From NCBI GenBank assembly GCA_029593915.1, contig CP046147.1, positions 2,713,001 to 2,777,000 of the forward strand: a DNA stretch of 64,000 bases, read 5' to 3'. Shown piece after piece: positions 34,748 through 43,465 of this stretch. Every line of letters begins with the position of its first letter. The stretch's first letter is position 1. This DNA comes from Candidatus Lucifugimonas marina (GTDB lineage: Bacteria > Chloroflexota > Dehalococcoidia > Lucifugimonadales > Lucifugimonadaceae). Under the pieces are notes generated by a model. The model had not been told where the DNA came from. It saw only the letters and a program-made list of their open reading frames with translations, and made no database searches. The position numbers and the translations under genes are program-made.

Positions 34748-35680
34748 CTATTCGTCGCCGATAAACCCGGCGATCAATTCATTCACCACGTCGGGATTAT
34801 CGAGCAATGGCACGTGCCTGGCATTGTCGATCACATGCAGGCTCGAATTACGGACCAATCGCGCAAGTCGATACCCGTGCCTGACTGGAAAGACAGGATC
34901 GTGCTCACCCCACACCGCTAACACCGGCTGTCGAATCGAACGCAACTGGTCATCTGAAAAAATCGATTTCTGGCCACCGAAATCCGTTAGAACCGAGATG
35001 CTAGAACGCATTCCCCTTGCATGCCCTCGAGTCAAAGTCACATCGTAGGCATACTGCTTATAAGCCCCGGCGTCATCAAACTCCGAATCAACAACCTCCA
35101 TCGTCTTGAAGTAATTGTCCTGCCCCCAACGGTTCGGACGAACTATCAATCGCCCCAGCACTGGGACGTTCGATAGCTTGTAGATAAGCGGAAATTCCTT
35201 CCCCAACCCCGATGATCCGATAACCACCAGTCTTCCAACTCTAGAAGACTCAGACATAGCCATCGCAAGGGCTATCTGCGCCCCGAGCGACAGCGCAACA
35301 AAATCTGCTCTAGTCAGTCCCAGTGCATCCATAAACCCGATCATGTACGCCTTAGCCGAATCTAGAAACGGCGCCTCGTATGCTGTTTGGCTCGAAAGAC
35401 CAAACAGTGGGTGATCGGGAACTATGACCCTATTCGACTTCGCCAGCATTTCGATCTGCCTGAACCAAATCGCCGAACCTGCACCGCCACCGTGCAACAA
35501 AATAACCGGCGGTCCATCGCCATACTCCAAATAGTGAACACGCTGATCATTCACTTCAACGAATCTGCCACGATATTCCAAACCCGCTCTGCCCAGCAGG
35601 GTAGTCATGCTAGTCACAATTTGCTGCTCGACAGAATCAAGCATCGGATACCCAGAATTTTCAGCAGCAGGCGTAATCAA
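34748..35680 (-). CDS. Alpha/beta hydrolase
   Basis: 310 aa. HGGGAGSAIW is the oxyanion-hole region, ALSLGAQIALAM supplies the nucleophilic Ser in an S-x-G-x (SLGA) elbow, GEHDPVFPV the acid and DNARHVPLLDNP the His. Weakly resembles the 2-hydroxymuconate semialdehyde hydrolase/epoxide hydrolase group; substrate unknown. ATG start; it is divergent from mutS2, 87 bases apart. Confidence 0.9.
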   Translation of the reverse strand: MITPAAENSGYPMLDSVEQQIVTSMTTLLGRAGLEYRGRFVEVNDQRVHYLEYGDGPPVILLHGGGAGSAIWFRQIEMLAKSNRVIVPDHPLFGLSSQTAYEAPFLDSAKAYMIGFMDALGLTRADFVALSLGAQIALAMAMSESSRVGRLVVIGSSGLGKEFPLIYKLSNVPVLGRLIVRPNRWGQDNYFKTMEVVDSEFDDAGAYKQYAYDVTLTRGHARGMRSSISVLTDFGGQKSIFSDDQLRSIRQPVLAVWGEHDPVFPVRHGYRLARLVRNSSLHVIDNARHVPLLDNPDVVNELIAGFIGDE

Positions 35681-35767
35681 TTTTCATCACCGCGACAATA
35701 TTCAAACGAATTTCTTGATTGAATCCGAGTATAAACAAGCAATCACACCTACAATCGTCGTCGAACT

Positions 35768-38227
35768 ATGAGCACGACCAACGAAAACCTCGACAACCCG
35801 TCCGGCAACGAACCAACCGAAGCCGAATCACACGGCATATCAGAACTACAGCTTCAAGCTTGGGAACTTCTCGAATTCACAAACGTTCGGGAACTCCTAG
35901 CTAACCGTACACGCTTCTTCATGTCACGAGAAATGGCGCTCGATGCTCGACCGCTAGTCGACATTGAAGACGTCGAGCGCCTCCAAGATGAAACCACACA
36001 AGCGGCACTTATGCTCGGAACGGTCGGCGACATTGGACTCACCGGAGCACGCGACCCGCGAGAACTTCTCCACAGAGCGTCTATCGATGGAATGCTCACA
36101 GGCGAAGAAATCGTCTCGGTCCTTCACCTGCTCGATTCCATATGGTCAGCGCGCAACACCGTCGTATCAATGAAAGGCCGAGCTCCGCTACTTGAAGAAA
36201 TCGCCGCCGACATCCCTGATCTTCGAGATCTCGGCAAAGAAATATTCAAATCGATCTCCGATCAGGGTGAAGTCCTAAACTCGGCCACGCCGAAGCTAGC
36301 GCGCCTTCGAGCCAACGTCAGCAAATCGTTCCAAAAAGTAATGCGCGCAATGGAACGAATCTCAAACAGCCCCTCCGTTCGCGGATCACTTCAGTCGGGA
36401 GCGATCGCAACCCGCGGTGAACGACTCGTCCTGGAAGTTCGAGCCGATGCCCGAGAGTCAGTCCCAGGAATCGTTCACGACGTATCTGGAAGCGGTGCAA
36501 CGCTTTTTGTAGAACCGTTCAACGCAGTCGAACTTTGCAACGACTGGCGAGAAACCGCAGCCGAGGCGCAGCGAGAAGAAGAACGAATACTTCGACGCCT
36601 ATCTCGACTCATCGGCGACCGGGAAGATGAAGCCGTCATCGCACTCGAAGCTGCAGCAGCTCTCGACTACATCACAGCGCGTGCCCGACTCGCTGCCTCG
36701 ATGAAGGCTCGACGCATCGAAACCATGCCTGCCGGCTCCGACAACGTGACGAATCTAGTCGGGGCAAGGCATCCCCTTCTCGGAAGCGACGCCGTACCGA
36801 TCACCATCAACATCGGTCCCGGATTCCGCGGACTCGTGATCACCGGACCCAACACAGGCGGCAAAACGGTAGCCATCAAAACAATCGGGCTTTTCGCTCT
36901 GATGCACCAGTCGGGGATGCAGCTCCCTCTTAGCGACGGAGAGATGGCAATTTTCGATGCGGTCTACGCCGATATCGGAGACTCTCAATCGATCGAACGA
37001 TCAGTTTCAACCTTCTCATCTCACATGGGTCGAGTCGTCGAAATTCTTCTCGAAGCAACTTCCAATTCGTTGATTCTTTTCGACGAACTTGGAACCGGAA
37101 CCGATCCTGAAGAAGGCTCAGCACTGGCTCGCGCAGTTCTCGCACACGCAACTGAAAACGACATGCCTATTGCGATCACTTCGCACTATCGGGCGGTCGC
37201 CGAATACGCAGCCGAGTCAGAAGACCTGGCAAATGCATCTGTCGAACTTAATCCCGACACTATGTTGCCCACATATCAGGTAATCATGGGCATTCCGGGT
37301 CGCAGCTACGCAATACATGTAGCTCGTCATCTCGGTATGCCAAGCCATGTCCTCGACGACGCCCAAGCAATGATGGACCCGACTCGAGCTGAAGCTGAAA
37401 CTATCCTTCAGCAACTACAGCGAGAACGAGAAGAGGCAATCCGAATACGTGCAGAAGCTGAACAGGCTAAAGCCGAGGCAGAACAGGCCCGTAAAGACCT
37501 TCAGCACAAGCTATCAACGGTAACTCGCGCTCAAGAAGACATGATCGAAAAATCTCGCATGGAACTGAGGCGAGAAACCGAAAAAATCCAAAAATCGCTT
37601 CGCAAGGTCGTAAACAAGGCAAAGAACGACAACGATCTCGACGTCGCCAAGCGTGCAATCGGAAGAATTCGAAACCAATTCTCCGATCCAACATGGCTGC
37701 CCGTAGCACCGCCTCCCGATGCGGCAAAACCCGACGAAGACGAAGAGCCACGACCACTACAAGCAGGCGACGAAGTCGAAATCATCGGACTTAACGTCCG
37801 AGCTTCGATCATAGATATCAGCTCAGGCGGAACGGTCGAACTTATGATGGGCAACTCTCGAATCGAACTCAACGAACAGCAACTTCGACTCACCAAAGCA
37901 GCACCGCCGGTCGATCCCAAACGCTCACCGAACGAAATACCCAATGTAACTATCAATACGATCTCGGCAGGTGAAGCCGCCAATACCTCCGGCGAACTTG
38001 ATATCAGAGGGTCACGAGTTCACGAGTCTGACGAACTAGTCCGACAGTTCATCGACGACTCATCGATACAAGGTCTCACCAGCGTACGAATCATTCACGG
38101 CGATGGCACCGGAGTGCTCCGTGAAGCAATTCGCCTGCTCCTCTCGAAACACCCACTCGTCGCATCATTCAGCGCAGCCCCTCGCAACAAAGGCGGCAAC
38201 GGCGCAACCCTAGTCGACCTCAGTTAG
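35768..38227 (+). CDS. mutS2: Endonuclease MutS2
   Basis: 819 aa. The lever and core domains precede the ATPase with Walker A GPNTGGKTVAIKTIG (about 358-372) and the FDELGTGTDPEEGSAL Walker B/switch region. A coiled-coil linker (EEAIRIRAEAEQAKAEAEQ ..., about 560-620) is followed by the C-terminal Smr domain (LDIRGSRVHE ... IIHGDGTGVL), which carries nuclease activity. It lacks the mismatch-binding domain I of MutS. MutS2 acts on recombination intermediates and stalled ribosomes. ATG start; no odd features. Confidence 0.96.
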   Translation: MSTTNENLDNPSGNEPTEAESHGISELQLQAWELLEFTNVRELLANRTRFFMSREMALDARPLVDIEDVERLQDETTQAALMLGTVGDIGLTGARDPRELLHRASIDGMLTGEEIVSVLHLLDSIWSARNTVVSMKGRAPLLEEIAADIPDLRDLGKEIFKSISDQGEVLNSATPKLARLRANVSKSFQKVMRAMERISNSPSVRGSLQSGAIATRGERLVLEVRADARESVPGIVHDVSGSGATLFVEPFNAVELCNDWRETAAEAQREEERILRRLSRLIGDREDEAVIALEAAAALDYITARARLAASMKARRIETMPAGSDNVTNLVGARHPLLGSDAVPITINIGPGFRGLVITGPNTGGKTVAIKTIGLFALMHQSGMQLPLSDGEMAIFDAVYADIGDSQSIERSVSTFSSHMGRVVEILLEATSNSLILFDELGTGTDPEEGSALARAVLAHATENDMPIAITSHYRAVAEYAAESEDLANASVELNPDTMLPTYQVIMGIPGRSYAIHVARHLGMPSHVLDDAQAMMDPTRAEAETILQQLQREREEAIRIRAEAEQAKAEAEQARKDLQHKLSTVTRAQEDMIEKSRMELRRETEKIQKSLRKVVNKAKNDNDLDVAKRAIGRIRNQFSDPTWLPVAPPPDAAKPDEDEEPRPLQAGDEVEIIGLNVRASIIDISSGGTVELMMGNSRIELNEQQLRLTKAAPPVDPKRSPNEIPNVTINTISAGEAANTSGELDIRGSRVHESDELVRQFIDDSSIQGLTSVRIIHGDGTGVLREAIRLLLSKHPLVASFSAAPRNKGGNGATLVDLS

Positions 38228-38331
38228 CCACACACAAAATATGGCTTAACTGTTCGATTCTTTTACCGATCAATTCCTCGATTCTCAATTTCGAGATCGC
38301 CGACCACGGCGTCCGTTAAGGAGGAATTGAA

Positions 38332-38907
38332 ATGCGCATTATTGAGACATGTAATCGTCACCAAATCTCTACAGCTGCGACAGCAGTCCTGGCAGGAATT
38401 CTGCTGATAATTCTTGGAGCGAGCTGCAGTTCGGAAAAAGCAACCGAAGAACAAAATGTTCCGACACCTACCGCTATAACCATCCAGGTTACCCAAGCAC
38501 CTACTGCAACCAACACGCCACCGACTCAGGAGACCGCGCCTACCGCCGCTCCTCTGGTTCGGTTATCTCCAGATGAACAACGATTGGCCGAACTACACAA
38601 GATATGGACGGACGCCCGAGTAAATCTCGATGCCGAGCACTTTCACGATAGCTGCGATCCAGAGTTAGCTGCGACTGATACTCGAACCCATGAAGAGATT
38701 ATCGACGGCTGGACAGTCGCTCTAAACTCTGGGGGTATCGAGACCAACGAATGGAACACGGGAACTCCATCGATGCAGATCATGGGTGGTGGAACAACGG
38801 CGATTGTCACGTTCGTTGTTCTTCGAAACGACGAAGAAAAGTTCCAGTGGGCGAACTTCTACACGAAGCATGATGAAAACTGGTACCAGGACTGCAGCTT
38901 CGATTAG
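38332..38907 (+). CDS. Hypothetical lipoprotein
   Basis: 191 aa. A signal peptide (STAATAVLAGILLIILGASC) ends in a lipobox LGASC with Cys near residue 32, then a Thr/Pro-rich stalk of about 40 residues (PTPTAITIQVTQ ... NTPPTQETAPT) and a C-terminal domain of about 115 residues with two further Cys (HDSCDPELAA, WYQDCSFD). ATG is preceded by TAAGGAGGAATTG, the strongest Shine-Dalgarno sequence in the window. The C-terminal domain is reminiscent of SnoaL/NTF2-like folds, but that is only an impression. Convergent with the LuxR gene. Confidence 0.75.
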   Translation: MRIIETCNRHQISTAATAVLAGILLIILGASCSSEKATEEQNVPTPTAITIQVTQAPTATNTPPTQETAPTAAPLVRLSPDEQRLAELHKIWTDARVNLDAEHFHDSCDPELAATDTRTHEEIIDGWTVALNSGGIETNEWNTGTPSMQIMGGGTTAIVTFVVLRNDEEKFQWANFYTKHDENWYQDCSFD

Positions 38908-38958
38908 AAATCTCGGGATACATGAACGAACCCACCTAACGATAGTGCTCGCCTCCTT

Positions 38959-39002
38959 GAGCCGGTCGTGGTTTTTCACATCATGAGAAACCCGGTCGGC
39001 TC
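38959..39002. terminator. Imperfect inverted repeat between convergent genes
   Basis: Outer arms GAGCCG (38959-38964) and CGGCTC (38997-39002) continue inward as an imperfect stem around GTTTTTC/GAGAAAC. It lies between the stops of the lipoprotein (+) and LuxR regulator (-), as expected for a two-way terminator. Confidence 0.5.
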
Positions 39003-39016
39003 AAAGAGTCGATGAG

Positions 39017-41812
39017 CTACACCAGCCCTAAATCTACGGCGATCTTGCTGGCCTCAGATCGATTCGAGACGTTCAGCTTTGAATACACATTGCTTAAATG
39101 TCGAACAACCGTGTGCCGACTCAACACCAATTCGTCCGCAATGTCAGAATTTGATTTGCCTGAAAATACCAATCGGAGAACTTCTAACTCTCTACGAGTC
39201 AATCCCGCAGTTCGCTTTTTACTACCTGCCACCATCTTCTCGAGCAAATCATATTTCTCGGTCAACGCCACTATCCCGCTTTTTGCTGCGATTCGTCGAC
39301 CTACCGATATCGCTCGCGCTATCACCGTTTCACCTTCCGAGTGCCTAACCAAATGCGCCGCATAATCGAACCTCAGCCACGCCTCATTGAAAGCATGCCC
39401 ACTCTCTGCCGATAGAAAAATTAATCGATTAAATTCTTCCTCAGCCTCGGCAACCATTCCAGCGAGACTCGTCAACCCTGGTAGCCATATGTTCTCCATG
39501 TCGGGTAACTGCTCAAGCAGTAACTGTTCCCGCAAACGGACTGGCTCGTCTTCATGTCCCTCGAGTGCAAGACACGCCCTTCCTATCAATGAAGCAGAAC
39601 TCAACAGTCGACTAGAACGCACCCGCAACCCAATCGCCGCAATTGAACGTTCAATTTCCGTTGCCGTAGCTTCGTCAGATATCGCTCTTGCAGCCATCGA
39701 CAAATAGCGAGCACTCGACCCCTCACCGCTATCCCGTCGATGTTCCTCAGTTGCGAAGTAATCTGACAACGAGCTGAGATATGCCTCTCGCTCGCCCGTC
39801 ATCGCTTCGACTGTCACCTGCAATGCGAGAACTCTCTCATCGAATGGGAATAACTCTAGCGCCAGTGCAACATGCTCTCTGGCAAGATCCCACTCACAGA
39901 TGCGGATATACGCACCGGCTAAGACTTTGTGTGAGGAACTAATCCGCTCATTCAGATTCGATAGCACCGAATGTGCCAGCGATCTTTTCAGATATTCAAT
40001 ACCCTCAAATATCTTGCCAGTTGCCAGATAGAACAAGCCCAAATGTAAGTACGCACCGCTCTCAGATAGAGGGTCGGACGTTCGATCTGCAAGTTCCTCA
40101 ACTCTAAAGCTGTAGCTCCGTGAATCTCGATACTCACCGTTGAAAAACGCGACATTCACGCCATCACCACACAGCTGCATTTCCAGATTCAGATCACCGA
40201 GCCTACGAGCAATCTCAACCGCCTGTTCCAGCAACTGGTGTGCACGAGGATAGTCGCCTAGAATCATTCCAACAGATCGAGCAAGTCGTCCCATTATGTT
40301 TGCGTCGATTCTGCTTCCCGAATCCACCAACTCCAACGCGCTTTCGTAAACTGGAATTCCTCCCGACATCCCCTCAGTGTCTATGAATCTGATTTGCGCC
40401 ACCTCCAGCGCCAAATCGATCATCCCTTCACGAACGTAATACCTAAACGTCTGTTCAAAATATCGCGCAATCTCTGAATCTCTCCCTGCTCCCGAACCGG
40501 CTACGACTATTCCACGCATAGCCTCCGCAAGAGAACCATCGATCACTCCAGATTCAGACAGTTCGATCACACGCGTGTAATGATTCGCAGCCTTCTTGAC
40601 CGAAAGAGAATTCATCGCTTCTCTCGCTGCGAGAATCAGATAACTAGCGACCTCAACATTTTTGACCAGTGGACGAGCCCGGTCGGCGTGAAAAACCAAC
40701 TCCTCGGAATGTTCCTGTAGTCGATTCCGGTACTTAGCCTTCAGCACCTTCAGGTAGCGAGCATGTATCTGTGATCTTCGTCGCGTCCCGATCCTAGATT
40801 CGATTACTTCACGAACAATGGGATGCCTAAATTCAAACATCCCGTTTACGTCGCGCCTTTGAAAAATGAACTGCCGGCGAACACCTTCATCAATCGCTCT
40901 ATCAATATCGTCCAACGTAGTCGATTCAGATTCAGCAACCAATTCGATGATCGATCTCTCGATGCCAACCGATGAAAGCGAGCAAATCTCCAATACCTCA
41001 ACCGTTTCAGGATCAAGCGCCAATATTCGCTCATCAATCACCATCTGCACAGTCGCTGACAACCGACTGCTCTCACCAGATTTCAGCGTTTGAACGAGTT
41101 CAGCAACGAATAATGGATTCCCTCCCGACCGCTTAAACACATCTGTAGATTTTTCTGTAACAGATTCCTGATCGGCAATTTCAAGACCAGCCTTAACAAC
41201 CTCCAACGTTTCGAGTTCAGTGAACGGCTCAAGCCTGATCGTTTCTGATTCAGAAACCCGATTCAGATTCATCAGTGCCCGTTTCGCTCCATCCGAATGA
41301 GCTTCGAACTGCTCCCGATATGTGACAACCACCCCAAGAGAAGCATCGACCAAATTGGATACAAACTCGGATAGCAGTCGTAACGACCCTTCGTCTGCCC
41401 AGTGCAAATCTTCAAGCACGATCAGGATCGGTTTTTTACGAGACGCTCCCCGAATTCTCTCGATAATCTCCTCAAAAACCAGTAGCTCTTGTTTCGAACG
41501 AAGTACCGGATCCGACAACAAAGCGATGTCACGGTCAAAATCGAAAGGGTTAGGTATGCCAAGCTGAAGAAATACGCTGCGCCACAACCAGTACGAACCA
41601 ACTCCACCATGATCGCTACTTACCGATCGAACGACGGTAATTCCAAAATCTGTGGCCATCTGCATAACAACAGCACAATATTTAGTTTTTCCGATTCCGG
41701 CGTCTCCGACTACCGAAGTCACAAATGGGGTTCCAACTAGCAAGGATTCCAGCCGCGATTTGTTAACAGTAAGTTCTTTGGCTCGACCTACAAATGTTTC
41801 AGAAAATTTCAT
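39017..41812 (-). CDS. LuxR family regulator with AAA ATPase (MalT/LAL-like)
   Basis: 931 aa. P-loop GDAGIGKT at about 36-43 in an N-terminal AAA domain (VGRAKELTV ... LIVLEDLHWADEGSL holds Walker B), a long helical TPR-like region, and a C-terminal LuxR helix-turn-helix (LTRRELEVLRLVFSGKSNSDIADEL ... VVRHLSNVYSKL). This is the LAL/MalT-type ligand- and ATP-dependent activator. No ligand can be inferred. It is about 400 bases upstream on the map from, and in the same orientation as, the archaellin-like gene, with a terminator-type hairpin and repeats between, so a regulatory link is only a guess. Confidence 0.93.
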   Translation of the reverse strand: MKFSETFVGRAKELTVNKSRLESLLVGTPFVTSVVGDAGIGKTKYCAVVMQMATDFGITVVRSVSSDHGGVGSYWLWRSVFLQLGIPNPFDFDRDIALLSDPVLRSKQELLVFEEIIERIRGASRKKPILIVLEDLHWADEGSLRLLSEFVSNLVDASLGVVVTYREQFEAHSDGAKRALMNLNRVSESETIRLEPFTELETLEVVKAGLEIADQESVTEKSTDVFKRSGGNPLFVAELVQTLKSGESSRLSATVQMVIDERILALDPETVEVLEICSLSSVGIERSIIELVAESESTTLDDIDRAIDEGVRRQFIFQRRDVNGMFEFRHPIVREVIESRIGTRRRSQIHARYLKVLKAKYRNRLQEHSEELVFHADRARPLVKNVEVASYLILAAREAMNSLSVKKAANHYTRVIELSESGVIDGSLAEAMRGIVVAGSGAGRDSEIARYFEQTFRYYVREGMIDLALEVAQIRFIDTEGMSGGIPVYESALELVDSGSRIDANIMGRLARSVGMILGDYPRAHQLLEQAVEIARRLGDLNLEMQLCGDGVNVAFFNGEYRDSRSYSFRVEELADRTSDPLSESGAYLHLGLFYLATGKIFEGIEYLKRSLAHSVLSNLNERISSSHKVLAGAYIRICEWDLAREHVALALELFPFDERVLALQVTVEAMTGEREAYLSSLSDYFATEEHRRDSGEGSSARYLSMAARAISDEATATEIERSIAAIGLRVRSSRLLSSASLIGRACLALEGHEDEPVRLREQLLLEQLPDMENIWLPGLTSLAGMVAEAEEEFNRLIFLSAESGHAFNEAWLRFDYAAHLVRHSEGETVIARAISVGRRIAAKSGIVALTEKYDLLEKMVAGSKKRTAGLTRRELEVLRLVFSGKSNSDIADELVLSRHTVVRHLSNVYSKLNVSNRSEASKIAVDLGLV

Positions 41813-41911
41813 ATCGCATTACTCATCGCCGATTATGCACTACTCCACAATCCCGTCCACAAATACGCGGCGTTTCCGCAGCTACAAGAAAATCCACTCT
41901 CAGGTGTAGAC

Positions 41912-41975
41912 GCCTCCCTCTGGCTCGCCCGTCACGGGGAGCTAGAGGGGGAGATTGCAGCGCTGTGCCCAAGTC
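41912..41975. repeat. Dispersed hairpin repeat family D, copy 5
   Basis: CTCCCTCT-GGCTC and GAGCT-AGAGGGGGAG form a long imperfect stem; the tail GAGATTGCAGCG resembles the tail at 16350-16358. It lies in the gene-free stretch between the LuxR and archaellin-like genes (41813-42209). Confidence 0.6.
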
Positions 41976-42023
41976 GTTCGACGACGTTCGGCACACAAAC
42001 TCACCGCGACAAACTTAAATAGC

Positions 42024-42056
42024 AAATGCCCTTCTCGCCGGGTGAGAAGGGCATTT
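42024..42056 (-). terminator. Perfect 13-bp hairpin downstream of archaellin-like gene
   Basis: AAATGCCCTTCTC-GCCGGGT-GAGAAGGGCATTT. It is 150 bases past the archaellin-like stop on the minus strand and lies before the LuxR gene. No long T run on either side, but the outer A/T pairs give U-rich 3' arms, so it may end transcription in either direction. Confidence 0.65.
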
Positions 42057-42077
42057 GAATCTTCGGGCCACCCGCTC

Positions 42078-42109
42078 AGTGCCTACTGAGGGGGGAAAGC
42101 CTGATGCGC
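42078..42109 (+). other. Hairpin plus conserved motif, copy P (faces archaellin-like gene)
   Basis: CTCAGT-GCCT-ACTGAG hairpin directly followed by a G-rich run and GGGAAAGC-CT-GATGCGC (42093-42109). The same layout, on the minus strand, occurs in the archaellin leader (42958-42993). It may be a structured RNA element or a recombination site; the adjacent short plus-strand frame at 42104-42289 is not convincing as a gene. Confidence 0.4.
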
Positions 42110-42209
42110 TGTACGGCTGGCCTGAAGATGGCCTGTGTCCGAGAGGTTTCCGGCCGGGGAATACTCTCGAATGCACTACATAAGGGCTTTTGTAACTTTC
42201 CTGATTTTT

Positions 42210-42938
42210 TTAGTTCAGGTTCATTACGTTCCGAAGGCCAGGCGGAATCGCACGCTGTACTGTCAGCGGCGCACCGAGCTGTGGAGTGAGTTCTAGGACG
42301 AACCTAGTGCTCTTGACTACAAGGCTGTCTGCAGATGTCAGTCCTGAAGCAGAACCACCGTTAGCGGAGTTGCCATCTGTGTAGGCGATTGAGTCGTTGG
42401 AACCGATTGCCGTACCTGTAATACGGTCCATCAGCCAAACTGTAATTTCAGCTTTTTCACCATCTTCGAGCAAGTCGTCACCGTTGTTTGTACCGATGAA
42501 GGTCTGTGACCATGCGACGTCGGACATACGCTGGTTCTCATCTGCATACGAAATGATCGTTGCAGTGCTAGCGCCACCTACCACGTCTGGGTCTGTGTTA
42601 GCTCCGTCAGCTGAGTAAGGTGCAGTCAGGTCGACTGGCTCACCAGCGAGTGAGTTAGAGACGATGAAGACGATTTTGAAGACCGCTTGGGTGCTTCCTT
42701 CGTAACCAGCGAAAGCGAAGGCTGAGCCCTGCTGAGCTAGTCGAGTGCGGGTCTCTTTAAGACCTGCGTGGATCGTCTGCTTGTTTGCTTCTGACGAGAA
42801 AACACCCGCCGAAAGAATCGTGAAAGCGAACACGGAAGCTACAACCACGAATGCGATAAGCACGATGGCTGTTTCAAGACCGGTAATACCCTTGTCCTTA
42901 CGGGCTACCGACGTAGGTGCAAAGTTGCTCCTAAACAT
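42210..42938 (-). CDS. Archaellin-like (archaeal-type flagellin) protein
   Basis: 242 aa. Class III signal peptide: a short basic N-terminus (VARKDKG) ends at Gly17 and is followed by ITGLETAIVLIAFVVVASVF, the conserved archaellin hydrophobic helix; cleavage between Gly17 and Ile18 is expected. SAGVFSSEANKQTIHAGLKE continues the archaellin N-terminal pattern. The rest (about 70-242) is beta-rich with Asn/Gly/Ser/Asp runs, as in filament outer domains. It would be processed by a FlaK/ArlK-type peptidase and form an archaellum or related filament. No other archaellum gene (ATPase, ArlJ, ArlF/G/H) is in the window. ATG start with AAAGGGGAAT just upstream. Confidence 0.87.
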   Translation of the reverse strand: MFRSNFAPTSVARKDKGITGLETAIVLIAFVVVASVFAFTILSAGVFSSEANKQTIHAGLKETRTRLAQQGSAFAFAGYEGSTQAVFKIVFIVSNSLAGEPVDLTAPYSADGANTDPDVVGGASTATIISYADENQRMSDVAWSQTFIGTNNGDDLLEDGEKAEITVWLMDRITGTAIGSNDSIAYTDGNSANGGSASGLTSADSLVVKSTRFVLELTPQLGAPLTVQRAIPPGLRNVMNLN

Positions 42939-43164
42939 AATTCATTCCCCTTTACCTGCGCATCCAGCTTTCCCGTGACGCCCCCACCAACTTGGTGGAA
43001 TTCCCTCTAAGCGTCTGGTCTGCGTTGGCGAGTGATTCGGCCGGGAATCGATTCGCTTGGCAGACCGGCTGTCTGTGCTGATAACCACTACGATGCCGTG
43101 TCTACACCACCGAAACATCGCGGTTCGTACGGGCTTCAATCCGTGAATCTACCTAAAGATTCAC
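42939..43164 (-). promoter_or_regulatory. Long structured 5' leader of archaellin-like gene
   Basis: About 225 bases before the ATG with no coding potential and several stems: AGATTCAC/GTGAATCT (43143-43164, 8 bp, 6-nt loop), GGTCTGC/GCAGACC (43017-43023 with 43060-43066), and CCACCA/TGGTGG next to GGGAAAGC-TG-GATGCGC (42958-42974, minus strand) shortly before the start. The density of perfect stems suggests a regulated mRNA leader or riboswitch. I do not match it to a known class. Confidence 0.5.
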
Positions 43165-43324
43165 ACTCAAGCGGGGTGGGTTAGGGTGCCTATGGGAGGC
43201 GAGAGCACGCTCGTACCCGCAGTTCAAATCGTTCTCAAGAAGAATCACAAAAAACTACCGCATTAAACCGTCAGCAAACTTTCGAAAGCATTTTCGGCAA
43301 TGAACAAACGGACTTAACGAAAAA

Positions 43325-43354
43325 CACGGCCTGAGCAAATGCACTCAGGCGGTG
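43325..43354 (-). terminator. Terminator after hemL
   Basis: CACGGCCTGAG-CAAATGCA-CTCAGGCGGTG, a 7-bp stem extended by CAC/GTG after a G-G mismatch. On the minus strand it is followed by TTTTTCGTT, about 110 bases after the hemL stop. No gene is seen in 43165-43465. Confidence 0.72.
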
Positions 43355-43465
43355 TTGTCTACTTACGAAAGTGGGGCTAGGTCACTTGCGAAGCCGCATA
43401 TGTGACCAGACCGAACGTCCCTCTGGCTTATCGGCCGAAGAACGACTTGCGTGACTCGAAGTTCT

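Noticed and set aside
42104-42289. 61-aa plus-strand frame after the archaellin-like gene
   Set aside because: Overlaps the archaellin-like 3' end and a structured non-coding stretch; no homology or ribosome site.
39017-43465. A complete archaellum or type IV pilus operon
   Set aside because: Only the archaellin-like gene is present; the neighbours are a LuxR regulator and haem genes.
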